Shown: in pieces, positions 35,301-46,093 of the stretch
How the letters are laid out: each line of letters opens with the position of its first letter
How positions within the stretch are numbered: position 1 is the stretch's first letter
From: Chrysaora quinquecirrha
Taxonomy: Eukaryota > Cnidaria > Scyphozoa > Semaeostomeae > Pelagiidae
Assembly (NCBI GenBank): GCA_014526335.1
Contig: JACTAT010000059.1
Location: forward strand, 916,271 to 980,270
Length of the DNA: 64,000 bases
Direction: 5' to 3'
Position numbers and translations under genes: made by a program
Notes under the pieces: model-generated
The model's database searches: none
What the model saw: the letters and a program-made list of their open reading frames with translations, nothing else
What the model was told of the DNA's origin: nothing

Positions 35301-38300
35301 GCTGATGGTAATATTTGAATCAAGGCCAGATGCTCTGCCTCAGGTATGCACCGATTTGGGAAACTTCAAGCCTTTTCTTCAAGCCATAATCTTTAGCTCA
35401 TATGATTCAGAACAAATTTGGCAATTTTTTTTAGTTTTGGAGGAATTTTACCTTCACTTTGATTTAATTTATTCTGACCGATTTATGATAGTAGTATAAC
35501 TTTGTTTTCCCCGCAAAAACAGCACGAGGCTACAAGTTGCATTTATGCAAAATGTTTGAGGATCAGACTTCAAAGATTGGCTAACAGACAAACAGTTCTT
35601 GACTATTGAAATGAGTCAAATTTGTGTACGATCTGCAACGTTTGAAAACATGCAAGAAAGTTCTCCTTGACTCGAGCAAAATCTGTTTCACAAGCAATGT
35701 TTTGTAGGTGTCAAACGAGCAAGAGTTTTTGATTGACTGGAAATGTCAGACATCAAAAAAATAAACCATGTTTGATTGTTTGGGCAGGATCTAACGATTT
35801 AAGCGCAAGGTACCATCGTTAGAAATCTTATATCATGATATTTTCAAATTACCGCTTTCTTTCCTTTGTAGGTTGCAGCTCTTGCAATAGCAACGGCAAA
35901 TGGCTTGTTACTCAAAGGCGGCAAAGAAGCTTACCACAGCAACAACTATTTGTATTCATTGGTTCAAGAGGCATTGTCTATTCATGGTCCAGAAGGATGT
36001 CCACATGCAGTTGCTTTGGTAATTTTTATTTCGTTGTTTGTCACAGATAATTGCAGAATCAGAAATAAAATCAATTATCGATGTATATGTCCCATTTTTG
36101 TTATTTCCAGAGTTTATAGAATCAACCATTCCGAATGCATAAGCACATTAATAACGTTTAGTGGTTTTAAAAAATTTTGACCGCAGAGGTGAAGGTGAAA
36201 TGATGCATTTAGCGCCAGTTTTTGGGAGCTCAGAAGTAGATCATCTGCCGAGATCTTGACCCTCGTTCTGGCATTGCTGTTGCTTGGGCTCGAACCATGA
36301 CCTCACCGAGTTTCTGACGCCACGAGCAAGCTGGGTTAGACCATACGATGCCACAGCACTTTCGAAGACTTAGGAATGGAAATTTCTTGAGTTTAGTCAG
36401 TTTTGCTTGAAAGTTCCCAGTGCGACATCCAAATGGGCATCTGTAACGATTGTGGTAGTATATTTATTAAGGATGGTGGATGAAGTAAATCCCCATTCTT
36501 TCGAAGTTTCAAAGGACCACTAAGTTGCTATGGGACATTTTATAGCCATATTCACATCAAATAGCAACGAATAGCAAGATTCGCTGTTTTCAGCTAGTTC
36601 ATTCATAAACTCTCTTTGATGTCTGCAATCATTGTTATTTCTCTATATATTTTCAGATAAGTACACGGGAAGGTGTGAGTGATCTTCTGCAGCTGGAAAA
36701 CTGTATTGACTTGGTTATACCACGTGGATCGAATGAGATGATTCGCAAGATACAGTCAGAAAGCAAACACATACCTGTGTTAGGCCATTCAGAGGGAATC
36801 TGTCATGTCTACGTTGATAAAGATGCGGATCTAGACATGGCTTTGCGAATTGGTATGCACATTTCTTTTTTTATTCAGAAAACTCTACGTGGCGGCAAAT
36901 ATTTAATTGATTCTGAATCATATTCGTATAGTGTGTTTTAGGCCTTTAGATGTTTCGGCTGTGTATCCTACTATGGCTAGTTAAAGAGTGCGTAGGGTAT
37001 TGTTTTCTGACTATCACTTTCGAAGCAAGATACAGTTATAACATTGTCTCGCATCATGCTCAGGCCAGCGTTGTTGAGCTAAACCATATATCGCTGAGCA
37101 TGTTATTATTGTTCTTCTATAATTATGTCTTTTCTTTGCAGTAATTGACTCAAAATGTGATTACCCTGCTGCCTGCAACTCAATGGAAACTGTTTTGGTT
37201 CATAGAGAACTACTCAGGACATCAGCATTCGATCAAATTTTAGATGAACTCAGAGATAGCAATGTAAGTTTTATTTCACAGCAACTTTTTTGCAAACACT
37301 GTGTGCTTTTTACTGGCTTACACTCTGAATTTCAAATTCAATGCTTGCAATCACTTTGAACTTTTAAGTCGCAGTCCCTTCAAATACTTCAGAACGGGCT
37401 ATACTGCATTAACTATTAGTCATGTTCATTCAGTTTATATTCTATTGCTGAAAATTTCTTTTTTCCTCAGGTACAAGTTCATGCTGGACCTCGCCTTGCA
37501 AAGGCTCTACCCTTTGGACCAGTGCCTGCTAAATCATTGAAGGTTGAATATGGTGGTCTTGAATGTGCTATGGAAGTCGTTGATGACGTGGAAGATGCCA
37601 TTAGGCATATCAATACCCACGGAAGCAACCATACTGATTCTGTAATAACTGGATGTGGTAAGTTTTTATCATTGCTTATCGGAGCATTAATGTATGATCA
37701 ACTAGGCAATAACAACTATGGTTTTTGCATCACTGTTTCAAGGTTTTGCGTTTGTATTACATTCTTTAAGTCAGGCTAGTCTTTTTAAATCTATGGTCCG
37801 TAAATTTTGACAGTTTTTACATAAAGCTACGGGCAAGCAATTTCCACAAAACACTGAACATTTAGTGTCGTCTTGGCAATTGGTTAACATTCGACTGAAC
37901 AAAGACACTTGATCAAGACGGCACTGGTCTTTCACACGTCTTCGCTTCACGTCCTCCGCAAGTTTCTAATTTACTAGGAGAGTTAAATCGTACAGACTAT
38001 ACAGAGTAACTTGGCCCATAAACATAATTTTTTGCAGAATTCAAGATTTCTCATGGAAATATAAGTGTCTAGTCCTACCTGATACGGACGCAAGAAATCA
38101 GCGCTATTTTTGTTAAGACTTCACCCTGCACAACTATATGATGAGCTTAGTTTTGCACATTGCACTCTTATTTAAGAATCTTTCCCGAGTTGTCTCAGAA
38201 CTTATATAAGAACTTATATTTAAATAAATGCTCTGTCCCTGATATGGAGATGAAATCTCAGTAGTAGGTAGTCTTAGTTCTAACCAGTCTGCAGAGTGTG

Positions 38301-39356
38301 TGAGTGCTGCAACCGAGATATATTTGCTCAAATCATTGTTATATTGTTTTGGTACAAAAAAGTCTTTGTTCACATCATATTTTGTCCCTGCACCCGCAGT
38401 TTCTTGGCAATGGCGCCCCTGAGATCACATCGCACCCAGGGAACGCCCGGCGCTCCCTGATCGCACCCTTATTTAAGAAGCCTTTCCCGAGTTGTTTCAG
38501 AAATTATGTAAGAACTTTAACATTTTACGCACTTGTAGCTAAGTAAAGCTTCTGTCGTGTATGAATATCTTCACCTGTACTTTTTGTTTTTACAGAGAGA
38601 ACCGCTAGGAGGTTTCTACAAGGAGTAGACAGCGCTTGTGTATTCCATAATGCTAGCACCCGGTTTGCAGACGGCTACAGATTTGGTTTAGGTAAGCATT
38701 CAGTATGTTTGAAAGGTTTATCCTATTTTCATTCAAATTTCGAAGATTTAAGCCAGTTGTTGACATTGCGCACATTCAAAATCAGTTGCCGATTGCTAAT
38801 CGGCGATTTTCTCGAACTAGTTTATCGCAACTAACCTGCTGACGTAAGCGCTCAGGCAACTAGTTAGCAAATAGTACCTTTTTGATGGCAGGTAGCGGAG
38901 CACAGTTCCAGAAAATTGGGTATGTTCCACTTCTATTCCCGTCAGGCGTAGTCGATCTCAGCGCTCTTGCGACCGCGATCAACTGTATCCTACAAGTTCT
39001 AACTAGTTGTTGACATGTCGCGTAAGTTAGCAGTTGCATAGTTGGCGTTAGCTCTGTCGAGTCGTCGATCGACATAAGCCTGGCTTTTTGTTCTCTTGAT
39101 TCTTTTTCCATTGACTGTTGCTCCTGATGTTGATTTTCTTTACTTTTGTCTGATAGGTGCTGAGGTTGGCATTAGTACAACAAGGATTCATGCAAGAGGG
39201 CCAGTTGGAGTAGAAGGACTGTTAACCACGAAGTGGGTTCTCAAAGGTGACGGCCATACCGTAGCACAGTTTACAGAAGGTGGTCCATATAAATATATCC
39301 ACGAGCCAATTGAGATCCATGCTGAAAGTCCTATACCACAGAGCGCTGAAAACTAA
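26346..39356 (+). CDS. ALDH18A1: Delta-1-pyrroline-5-carboxylate synthase, complete
   Basis: Fourteen exons join in phase to 790 residues (human 795): 26346-26609, 27423-27575, 28035-28139, 29586-29738, 32980-33195, 33704-33872, 34418-34461, 35023-35343, 35872-36018, 36657-36852, 37142-37263, 37471-37657, 38596-38691 and 39157-39356. The first ~45 residues are Ser/Arg/Lys-rich and probably a mitochondrial targeting sequence. The glutamate 5-kinase domain (about 55-350) shows VVKLGS (61-66), a [11 protein letters not shown] stretch, a LSDVDG stretch and [14 protein letters not shown]. The gamma-glutamyl phosphate reductase domain (about 360-780) shows [20 protein letters not shown] and YPAACN, whose Cys (about 601) is the expected catalytic residue. 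The enzyme makes P5C from glutamate, the entry to proline and ornithine. It is the intact partner of the truncated copy at 8643. Confidence 0.96.
26974..27080. repeat. Partial Harbinger-like MITE in P5CS intron 1 (right copy)
   Basis: Only one end of the family is clear: GGGCATGGCCAAATGATC followed by ACATTGTTTGTCAAACATT and GCTTGTCAAGC. No matching right end is seen. The left-copy counterpart is 9271-9376. Confidence 0.6.
27650..27963. repeat. Dispersed repeat in P5CS intron 2 (relative of 9817-10136)
   Basis: Shares AAGCTTG, GTACAGAGGCTGAGGG and the GAAGCCATTAC phrase with the junction repeat at 9817-10136, at roughly 80% identity. The inner part has inverted ends GTTTATTGCCCTA / TAGGGTAATAAAC. 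It lies ~125 bp beyond the point where the duplicated block ends. Confidence 0.7.
29290..29504. repeat. Harbinger-like MITE in P5CS intron 3
   Basis: Bounded by TTA at 29287-29289 and 29505-29507. The left part AACGATCAAACATTGTTTG is the inverse of the right part CAAACAATATTTGATCATT. GCTTGTCAATC and GACAAGCAAATTTC pair internally. The element ends ~80 bp before exon 4. Confidence 0.75.
29739..32979. other. P5CS intron 4, 3.2 kb
   Basis: The longest P5CS intron. It is AT-rich, with short TTAAC/GTTAAC phrases around 30540-30660 and TACATACA steps near 30930-30980. I recognise no gene, transposon end or RNA in it. Confidence 0.5.
34658..34870. repeat. MITE with ACACGTTTTTTTA ends in P5CS intron 7
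   Basis: The left end ACACGTTTTTTTATTAGAA and right end TTCTTATAAAAAAAACGTGT are inverted repeats. Sub-terminal GGTTTCTAAGAAACC is itself a palindrome. AAACTTTTAGAACTA occurs twice inside. It is the same family as 40479-40874 and, more distantly, 49078-49533. A predicted 97-residue open frame at 34502-34795 overlaps it and is spurious. Confidence 0.75.
35530..35792. repeat. Degenerate Harbinger-like MITE in P5CS intron 8
   Basis: Contains GCAAAATGTTTG on the left and CATGTTTGATTGTTTGGGCAG on the right, matching the family ends with several changes. No clear target duplication remains, so it looks like an old copy. Confidence 0.45.
36184..36362 (-). repeat. tRNA-derived SINE in P5CS intron 9
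   Basis: On the minus strand it contains a B-box-like GGTTCGAGCCC and upstream an A-box-like TGGTCTAACCCAGC, the spacing of an RNA polymerase III promoter. Two related copies occur at 44887-45042 and 62813-62990, all in the same orientation. The shared tail (AGCTCAGAAGTAGAT in plus orientation) is not tRNA-like. Confidence 0.7.
38166..38518. repeat. Repeat cluster in P5CS intron 12
   Basis: A ~52-bp direct repeat (CTTATTTAAGAA...TTTCCCGAGTTGT...) flanks the cluster at 38166-38217 and 38467-38518. Between them lies a partial copy of the CHMP3 intron-1 element (38286-38425) and a TAAATAAATGCTCTGTCCC segment, which recurs in YKT6 intron 1 near 44651. Confidence 0.6.
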
Positions 39357-41569
39357 TGGTATTTGATACTGGCGTTGACTGCTTCTTATGCCTTTTAAAA
39401 TGAATTCAATTTATACCGCCATAAATTTTGGCTTTGGGGCTTTTATATTGAATTCGACGAATTGAGAAAATTCAGAGTTATTTCTCATGCGATTTTTAGT
39501 TTTAGTACGCTTAAAAGTGCAATATTTTGAGATGATATAGAGAGTTTTGACCTCTCTTGAAGTTTATGAGTTATGACGTATTTAAATTTAGTAGCAGTTT
39601 CAAATAAGATAAAACAGAAAGATTTTTCGGCCATTAAGAACCAGCAACGAAGGCTTACCGAAGCCGTCTCCGTAATATTTTTACTTTGTCTTTAATGTTT
39701 TCCTTGTGGTCGAAGCTGATGTATAGATTATGTTTAGATCGCCCTAGGAATTGCCTGGATTGCCGACAAGGCTAGGCCATTTCTAAATGGAAACAAGTGC
39801 TCCTAGTACTACCGGCAGCCGCCGCCATTATGAAGTAAAGGATCTGAGAAAGTTCGACCTTTCTTGTTGTTAGGCATCACACGCATTATTGTGGTAGTGA
39901 TAGGTTCGAATCTTTCAGTAGCTATAGCTGCTTAGCAAGCGGCAGAAATTTTTCCTTCGCTCAGAGATTTTGCTTTCTGGTAGCTAAACGGGCGGGCCGG
40001 GCGATCGGCGGTAGGCTTGCCATCCAGGCTTTTTGGCTAAGAAAGGCAATTTACCAAACGCTGTTATAATAGCCATTCAGACTATGACAAATTTAGAAAC
40101 GGGATGTTAATGTAATAAGATTTTATCTGCAAAACTTTAATAGATACGTCTCAATACTATGCTATGCATTTGCCCTTACTGAAATAATTTTGCAATATAT
40201 TCTCCGTATATACAGCTTTGAATGGTAAAAAATTTAGTTAATTGCCCAATAAAACGGTTTTAAGCTTATTTCGTTTGTTACAGTAGTTATGTATTTGCTA
40301 TGCGACTTAAAAGTACCAATAAGGTATACATTTGTAACTAAAATCTTACATTTTAGGCTACATGTACATCTAATGTGAAATTGCTGGGTAAACGCTAAAA
40401 CTCATGTTATTGTTATCAAGAATTGCGAAAAACTACAAGCTAAATCGCAAAAGCTTTATCAAAACTATTTATTTATGTACACGTTTTTTTTTTATAAGAA
40501 ACCGGTTTATAAGAAACCTAGAACTAGACACCCAAAAAGTTAAGAAACTTTTAGAACAACGAGGAAGAAGATAGGAAACTGTAGAAATTTTTGCGTCCGT
40601 TTTCCAACATACTGATTCACATTTGTGGAGGTAGTAATTAGTTCTCAAGCATTTCCATGCGATTTCTCGCACCAGCGTGGCTAATTTCGTGCGATTTCTC
40701 GCACCTATCAGCAATACTGTATCCCACAGAAGGTTTTTTGTCATTTTTACTGCAATTTATTACAATTAATTAAGAAACTGTTAAGAAACTTTCAGAACTA
40801 AAATTGGGGGCCAAAAATTAAGAAACTTTTAGAGCTAGGGCCCGAGCTAGGTTTCTTATAAAAAAAAAACGTGTAAGCAAGATAAGTTATTTTTGTAAGT
40901 AGCTAGTATATTTCAATTTCATATCCTACGTAAATGCTTTTTCCTGTATTTTCTGTCTTCAACATTCCCTGTTGGGGCCTGACACCAAGGGGAGAAGCCC
41001 TTTTCCATTTAGTATGAACTAGCTTGAATTACGCAAAAAGGAACACGTGAGAAAAAATACGAGTGCGAATATGATTATGCGAAATTTCACTAGATGATGA
41101 CACTGATCCAGTGTCTACATGAAGAATTTAATATCTCTGAAGAGTTTGAAATTACGTCATTACATCATTACATGCTGACGATCGACACCATTCCCCGATT
41201 TAAGAATTGAAATCGAGGGCCCCAGAAAGAAATCCTGGAAAAATGGGTCTTCTTGCAAATTCAACATCAGCGCTGTTAGATTTCTGTAATTTGAAAATGG
41301 GGGTGAAACTGTCAAGATGGGGTCAACAATTTAAGCACAGAGTGTGCAGTTTTTAAAAAAATTTTACTGATTTTAACGGGTTTTTAACAGGTCGTCGGTT
41401 GGCCTCGCTTTGAGTTTTTATGCTAAAACATCACAGTGCATTCCAGCGCATGTTATATTTTGAATGATCTTATTTCAATTTCATCTCCCGCAAGGCCTAG
41501 CCAGCCGAATTCGTTTATCTGCGATCGAAGATTGTTGATTCGGAGATTCAATCTACGCGGGAGGGTTGT
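39357..41569. other. P5CS 3' flank and intergenic DNA
   Basis: No gene was recognised. An AATAAA at 40248 is a possible but distant P5CS polyadenylation signal. A GGTTCGAATC at 39905 resembles a pol III B box, but I see no convincing tRNA or SINE around it. The MITE at 40479-40874 lies in this stretch. Confidence 0.45.
40479..40874. repeat. MITE with ACACGTTTTTTTT ends, intergenic
   Basis: The inverted ends ACACGTTTTTTTTTTATAAG and CTTATAAAAAAAAAACGTGT match the element at 34658-34870, as does the block CAAAAATTAAGAAACTTTTA near the right end. It is about 396 bp, with an extra internal segment containing two GCGATTTCTCGCACC copies (near 40660 and 40690). Confidence 0.8.
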
Positions 41570-43650
41570 TACAGACAGTGTGAGAAAAATAACTTTAACA
41601 AATTGACGAAAAAAGGTGTATTAAGTTACTGGATGGATTGTTTGGATATTTCTTTCATACTTTCTCTATCTTTTAGGACTTTTAGAGCAAGTTTATTATT
41701 TTTACCCATTTTTCGAATATAACCTTGTAAGAAATACCATTCGGTTGGCTATCTCGATTTCGCAACAACGAAGGGTGCCAGTGTGAGAAAAATAACTTTC
41801 ACAAAATGGTCCAAAAAGTCTCAAAAATATACTCATCGGATTGTCTGCATATTTCTTTTATACTTTCTTGCATTTTTAAGATTTTTTAGCGTCATTTACT
41901 ATTTTTCCCAATTTTTCGAAAACTGCCTATGTAATGTAAACGAGTCGGCGCGTTGAGAAATCAAAGCAAACGAAGGGTGCCAGTGTGAGAAAAATAACTT
42001 TCACAAAATGGTCCGAAAAGTCTCAAAAATATACTCATCGGATTGTCTGCATATTTCTTTTATAGTTTCTCGACTTTTCAAGACTTTTTAGCTTTATTTA
42101 CTATTTTTCCCAATTTTTTGAAAACTGCCTATGTAATGTGAACAAGTCGGCGCGTTGAGAATCAAAGCAAACGAGGGGTGCCAGTGTGAGATTAATAACT
42201 TTCACAAAATGGCCCAAAAAGTGTCAAAAATATACTCCTCAGATTGTCTGTATATTTCTGTCATACTTTCTCTACTTTTTAAGACTATTTAGCGTCATTT
42301 ACTATTTTTCCCAATTTTTCGAAAACTGCCTATGTAATGTGAACGAGTCGGCGCGTTGAGAATCAAAACAAACAAAGAAAAATAACTTTCACAAAATGGA
42401 CTCCAATTTTGAAAGTGAACTCCATTTTTGAACAAGTTTACCTATACAGTATATGAATGATTATCTAAATCTTACGCCTTTGATAAGAACATTAGTTTAA
42501 TTTCTACTGGGAATATAAAGGTTATGATGCACCTGTTAGTTTTCATACATAAATAACGAAGTTAAATTACTGTAAAATGTGTGGAGTATATTTTTGAGAC
42601 TTTTTGGACCATTTTGTGAAAGTTATTTTTCTCACACTGGCACCCTTCGTTTGCTTTGATTCTCAAAGCGCGGACTCGTTCACATTACATAGGCAGTTTT
42701 CAAAAAATTGGGAAAAATAGTAAATGACGCTAAATAGTCTTAAAAAGTAGAGAAAGTATGACAGAAATATAGAGACAATCTGAGGAGTATATTTTTGACA
42801 CTTTTTGGGCCATTTTGTGAAAGTTATTAATCTCACACTGGCACCCTTCGTTTGTTTTGATTCTCAACACGCCGACTCGTTCACATTACATAGGCAGTTT
42901 TCGAAAAATTGGGAAAAATAGTAAATAAAGCTAAAAAGTCTTAAAAAGTCGAGAAAGTATAAAAGAAATATGCAGACAATCCGATGAGTATATTTTTGAG
43001 ACTTTTTGGACCATTTTGTGAAAGTTATTATTCTCACAATGGCACCCTTCGTTTGTTTTGATTCTCAAAGCGCGGACCCGTTCACATTACATAGGCAGTT
43101 TTCGAAAAATTGGGAAAAATAGTAAATAAAGCTAAAAAGTCTTGAAAAGTCGAGAAAGTATAAAAGAAATATGCAGACAATCTGATGAGTATATTTTTGA
43201 GACTTTTTGGACCATTTTGTGAAAGTTATTTTTCTCACACTGGCACCCTTCGTTTGTTTTGATTCTCAACGCGCCGACTCGTTCACATTACATAGGCAGT
43301 TTTCAAAAAATTGGGAAAAATAGTAAATAAAGCTAAAAAGTCTTGAAAAGTCGAGAAAGTATAAAAGAAATATGCAGACAATCCGATGAGTATATTTTTG
43401 AGACTTTTTGGACCATTTTGTGAAAGTTATTATTCTCACAATGGCACCCTTCGTTTGTTTTGATTCTGAAAGCGCGGAGCCGTTCACATTACATTGGCAG
43501 TTTTCAAAAAATTGGGAAAAATAGTAAATAACGCTAAAAAGTCTTAAAAAGTAGAGAAAGTATAAAAGAAATATGCAGACAATCTGATGAGTATATTTTT
43601 GAGACTATTTGGACCATTTTGTGAAAGTTATTATTCTCACAATGGCACCC
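41570..43650. repeat. Large palindrome of ~200-bp satellite units
   Basis: The left half holds about four direct units, marked by GTGCCAGTGTGAG at about 41774, 41977 and 42178 and an earlier diverged unit. After a ~200-bp unique spacer (about 42385-42585) the right half holds about six units in the opposite orientation, marked by CTCACA(C/A)TGGCACCC at about 42631, 42833, 43034, 43237, 43437 and 43637. Unit length is 199-203 bp. Each unit contains ACTTTCACAAAATGG, ATATACTCATC and GAAAACTGCCTATGTAATG or their complements. The innermost units of both halves share private variants, so the halves arose by inverted duplication. Open frames in it are not genes. Confidence 0.92.
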
Positions 43651-43652
43651 TT

Positions 43653-43690
43653 GGATCCTCCGGAGATTCCCGGAGATTCCCGGAGATTCG
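43653..43690. repeat. CGGAGATTCC minisatellite
   Basis: Three tandem copies of a CGGAGATTCC decamer sit directly at the right edge of the palindromic satellite. Confidence 0.85.
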
Positions 43691-43875
43691 CCATCCTTTG
43701 AGATGCACGAAAAGTGGAGTTTTAAAATGGGCTGAAATTTCGTAGTGGTAATGAAATGGAAAATTTTTAGCACAGAAAGTGATAGATTAAATGTCTATTT
43801 TAACATTAATAAAAGTTTCACCTTTCTATCTTTTTCCATTTGCGAGAAATTTTTCGTAAAACTTTTGGATTTGAA

Positions 43876-43918
43876 TCTTCGAATCTCCGAATCACCGAAT
43901 CTCCGAATCTCCGAATTG
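43876..43918. repeat. GAATCTCCG minisatellite
   Basis: Four to five tandem GAATC(T/A)(T/C)CG-type units. The motif is the complement of the CGGAGATTC repeat at 43653-43690. A single related CGGAGATTC is also present near 41543 at the left edge of the satellite. Confidence 0.8.
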
Positions 43919-44245
43919 GCTGAAGCAGATAAATCAGTGCCAGCCGACACCACTACTTACTTTGAAAGATTGTTTGGTTGTGCCACTTCCTCTTGCTTTG
44001 ATACTTCCAGTAGTTTTTTTTCTGAAATTATTACTTATTGAAGTCTAAAGTCAAATTGAAGAAAAAAGGATCTTGCACTTGAAGAGAACGACTTGTGAAG
44101 AATCTGATGTGAATGTGGTGAAGCAGTTTTTAATTTTTTTCCTGCTTTCTCTGCTGGTCGTCATCATTCATTTGTGTTGTTGTTATCATTATCTGATCTT
44201 GTCTTGTCTGATCAGAAGATCAAACCACTAATAAATTCTCCAAAA

Positions 44246-46052
44246 ATGAAGCTGTATGCTGTTTTGATTCTAAATAAAGGAGCAAAAGTGAACATTTTAA
44301 AATCAGCATGTGATTTACAGTCATTTGGATATTTCCAGAGATCAAGGTACAGTACAGTTTAAAATGTATTTAAACCTTCCTACCAACCCCCCTCCTTGTA
44401 TCCCTATGCAAACTGCCTTCTAAATTGAAGCTAGGCAGTTATAACATCCATTTAGCCTGAAGAGGTTTGGGTGAACAAAGTTACCCCGCTGAACAAAGTC
44501 ACCCCCGTTGACGGTATCTATAGCTAAAGATTTGAAACTGCGCTGTAAATCAATAATGAAAATTACAGTAAATGGGACTACTCTGAAATATGACTGAGAG
44601 ATACGTACTGAACAATTTCATTTGACTCTATAGATATACCAGTAGATCGTAAATAAATGCCCTGTCCCCTCTGTCCCTGATATGGGGATGGAGTCTCAGT
44701 AGTTTTAGTTCTATATGCGCTTTGCAAGTTTTAATGGTTGGTTTTTTCTGTAGTGTAAAAGAATTCATGGAATTCACTGCTAAACTTCTGGTTGAAAGGA
44801 CCCAGGCTGGCTTAAGAGCATCTGTCAAAGAGAAAGGTAAGCATTATCAATGTGAAACTCATTGGGCAAGAATGGCCCCTTTAAAAGGAAAAAGTGAAAT
44901 GGTGTATTTAGAGTCACTTCGATCTTGGCAGTAGGTTCAGTCCTGGCTGTAACACTGCCATACATGGGACTTGAACCCTGATTTTGCTGAGCTTCTGACA
45001 CCTCGAGCAGCTGGATTAGACCAAAACATCACACAACCTTCAATACTGAGACCCCATTTACAAGGAAACGGATCTGAGTAGATTTGTTCCCAAAAAGATC
45101 ATGATAGACTTTTTGTTTACACTAGTGCACATGGATCTGTTCAATTTTGGAAATGGAATCTTACCTTTTTTGGTATGCTAGATAAGCAAATCCATTTGGA
45201 TATGTTCTCAATCAGTTATCGTGTAAGCACAATGAAATTGTCCCCATATTGTAACTAAAAGGTACAGACAGATCTTTTAGATTGGTATCTTTTTCTCTCA
45301 TATAAACAGGTCTGATTGTTAGTCTTGTCAGGAATTATTCTTGCTATTTGTTATAAGAAAGAATGTACAAGAAACATGAGAAAGAATATACAAGAAATAT
45401 GGTATAAATAATCTGTATTCACTGTGTATGCTTATTAAAACGGGTAAACAGTTGAGTCCAAGCCTAGTGATCTCAATAAAAATGCTCAATGCATTTTGTT
45501 TTTCTATATTTTCAGAGTATTTGTGTCATGTATTTGTCAGAAGTGATTCATTATCTGCTGTTGTAATTGCTGATAAGGATTATCCAAGCAGAGTTGCTTT
45601 TACTTTTCTGGGAAAGGTAAGAGGTTTGTTATTGTGCTTTGAGACAAAGTTAAGCAAAGTTGGCCTTGTCAACTGTCTCCACACCTTATCTGGTGTTGGA
45701 AAGTTTGAAACTTTAAAGTTTTATTGAATATATTATAAGTTGTTTATCTCTGTTTTCAGTTACTGGATGATTTTAGCACACAAGTACCTGTAGCAAAGTG
45801 GAAGACAGATCCAAGGTAAGAGCTAAATTCTACATAAAATTCTCCATAATTCCCTCAATCATTTTCATCATATTCATCATTATCACCTCATTATCATTAT
45901 CAATGTCATCATCATCATAATCATATCATCATTATAAGCATTATCATCATCATCATGACCATTATCACCATCATCATCATTATCACCTCATTATCATTAT
46001 AAATGTCATCATCATCATCATTATGGTCATTATCATCCTCTTCAAAGTCATT

Positions 46053-46093
<41 letters not shown>

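Noticed and set aside
39890..39925. Possible tRNA or SINE (GGTTCGAATC)
   Set aside because: No A box at the expected distance and no match to the SINE family in this window.
41570..43650. CRISPR-like array
   Set aside because: Regular spacing, but units are ~200 bp, contiguous, diverged and in opposite orientations; this is eukaryotic satellite DNA.
43745..44041. Open frame just upstream of YKT6
   Set aside because: It includes the GAATCTCCG minisatellite, ends before the YKT6 start and shows no homology; YKT6 starts at 44246 with the conserved MKLYAV.
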